DNA of 64,000 nt from NCBI RefSeq assembly GCF_900100435.1, contig NZ_FNEX01000015.1, forward strand, positions 62,001-126,000. Direction: 5' to 3'. A program made the position numbers and the translations under genes. The notes beneath the pieces were generated by a model. The model was not told the DNA's origin. It worked only from the letters and a program-made list of their open reading frames with translations, and did not search any database. The DNA comes from Pedobacter sp. ok626 (GTDB lineage Bacteria > Bacteroidota > Bacteroidia > Sphingobacteriales > Sphingobacteriaceae). Shown in pieces: positions 63,421 through 64,000 of the stretch. Numbering within the stretch: the first letter of the stretch is position 1; each line of letters opens with the position of its first letter.

Positions 63421-64000
63421 TTACTTAAACCTGATCGCTTTTAATGGGCTAATCCGGCTAACCAGCATAGATGGCAATATCAATACCATGATACAAATCA
63501 CAAAAGTGGCCAGGTTTAAGATCAAAACATCAACGAAATGAATTTCTATCGGTACATACGATAAATAATAAGAAGCCTGATCTAGCTTATAAATGTGTGT
63601 GTATTGCTGTAAAAAGCCTAAACCCAATCCCAGTATATTGCCCAGCAATAAGCCAAAGCCTACCAGGTAAAGGGCATTGTATAGAAATATCTTCATTACG
63701 CTGTAATCCGTCATGCCGAAAGCTTTCAATATGCCGATCATATTGGTTCGCTCCAGGATCATGATCAATAAAGCAGTAATCATATTGATCACCCCTACCA
63801 CCATCATCAACACCAACAATACCTTTGTATTTACATCCAGTAAGGACAGCCAGGTAAAAATCGCTGGAAAATAATCGGCCACAGACTCTGATTTTAGGTT
63901 CAGCTCCATATTCTCGTAAATATGATCCGATACTACTTTCAACTTAGAGAAATCTTTAATTCTGATTTCAAGGCCACCAATCTCGTTAGGCTTCCAGTTG
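63421..64000 (-). CDS. FtsX-type ABC transporter permease, C-terminal part
   Basis: The frame continues past the window end. About 193 residues are seen, with NWKPNEIGGLEIRIKDFSKL at the left edge. A large periplasmic part is followed by three membrane helices. The pattern VGVINMITALLIMILERTNMIGILKAFGMT, quoted only to locate the FtsX/LolE-like motif, is typical of LolC/E and MacB permeases. The end is LVSRISPLKAIRFK. Lipoprotein release or another export role cannot be told from this part. It converges on the peptide-synthetase gene with a 5-bp gap. Confidence 0.85.
   Translation of the reverse strand, partial: NWKPNEIGGLEIRIKDFSKLKVVSDHIYENMELNLKSESVADYFPAIFTWLSLLDVNTKVLLVLMMVVGVINMITALLIMILERTNMIGILKAFGMTDYSVMKIFLYNALYLVGFGLLLGNILGLGLGFLQQYTHIYKLDQASYYLSYVPIEIHFVDVLILNLATFVICIMVLILPSMLVSRISPLKAIRFK

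Overview
This window comes from a chromosome of the phylum Bacteroidota, most likely family Sphingobacteriaceae and probably Pedobacter or a close relative. The genus is inferred from gene content and style and was not tested by a search. The evidence is TAnnTTTG-type -7 promoter elements before many genes with few clear Shine-Dalgarno sites, a TamL-type lipoprotein, a type IX secretion plug-domain protein, FecR with an ECF sigma factor, a LytS/LytTR two-component system, MnmD, and low-to-moderate GC content.

Layout. 1-6.2 kb: the tail of a TspO gene, a secreted patatin fused to an outer-membrane barrel, a small membrane protein, TamL and an rRNA/tRNA methyltransferase. 6.2-15.3 kb: tRNA-Cys, a small basic protein, PyrD, an ABC-F ATPase, a T9SS plug-domain protein, a thioesterase, an EVE protein, a cation/proton antiporter, a lipoprotein and a broken acyltransferase. 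15.4-23.3 kb: a complete RND efflux operon (OMF-MFP-RND) divergent from a LytS/LytTR two-component system. 23.3-25.9 kb: HolA, two zinc-ribbon membrane proteins and an orphan HsdR-N-like nuclease domain. 26.1-32.8 kb: a second RND pump (MFP-RND-OMF) divergent from an HTH regulator with a cysteine cluster and a perfect palindromic operator. 32.9-39.3 kb: a catabolic module (FAD oxidoreductase, SSS symporter, SGNH hydrolase) divergent from a GntR regulator. 39.6-56.7 kb: ValS, FecR/ECF sigma, a DPP4-like peptidase, a DMT transporter, MnmD, an AI-2E family protein, MazG, two Rpn-like nuclease paralogues, a degenerate DEAD-box protein, a VOC protein, a LuxR-type regulator and a barrel protein. 57-63.4 kb: an S9 peptidase followed by a 1325-residue Pls/PosA-type single-module peptide synthetase. 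63.4 kb to the end: a partial FtsX-type permease.

The two most interesting items are these. (1) The Pls/PosA-like synthetase (59438-63415) has the order adenylation, carrier, then three pairs of membrane helices alternating with three soluble domains. This is the architecture of enzymes that make isopeptide-linked homopolymers such as epsilon-poly-lysine. An S9 peptidase lies 32 bp upstream. (2) An interspersed, strongly palindromic intergenic element occurs three times (about 25851-26146, 32765-32895 and 39367-39595). Each copy sits between convergent genes and two copies supply stop codons. Each has internal mini-hairpins whose stems differ between copies while base pairing and the loop are kept. 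I found no recognisable insertion sequence, prophage or CRISPR array.
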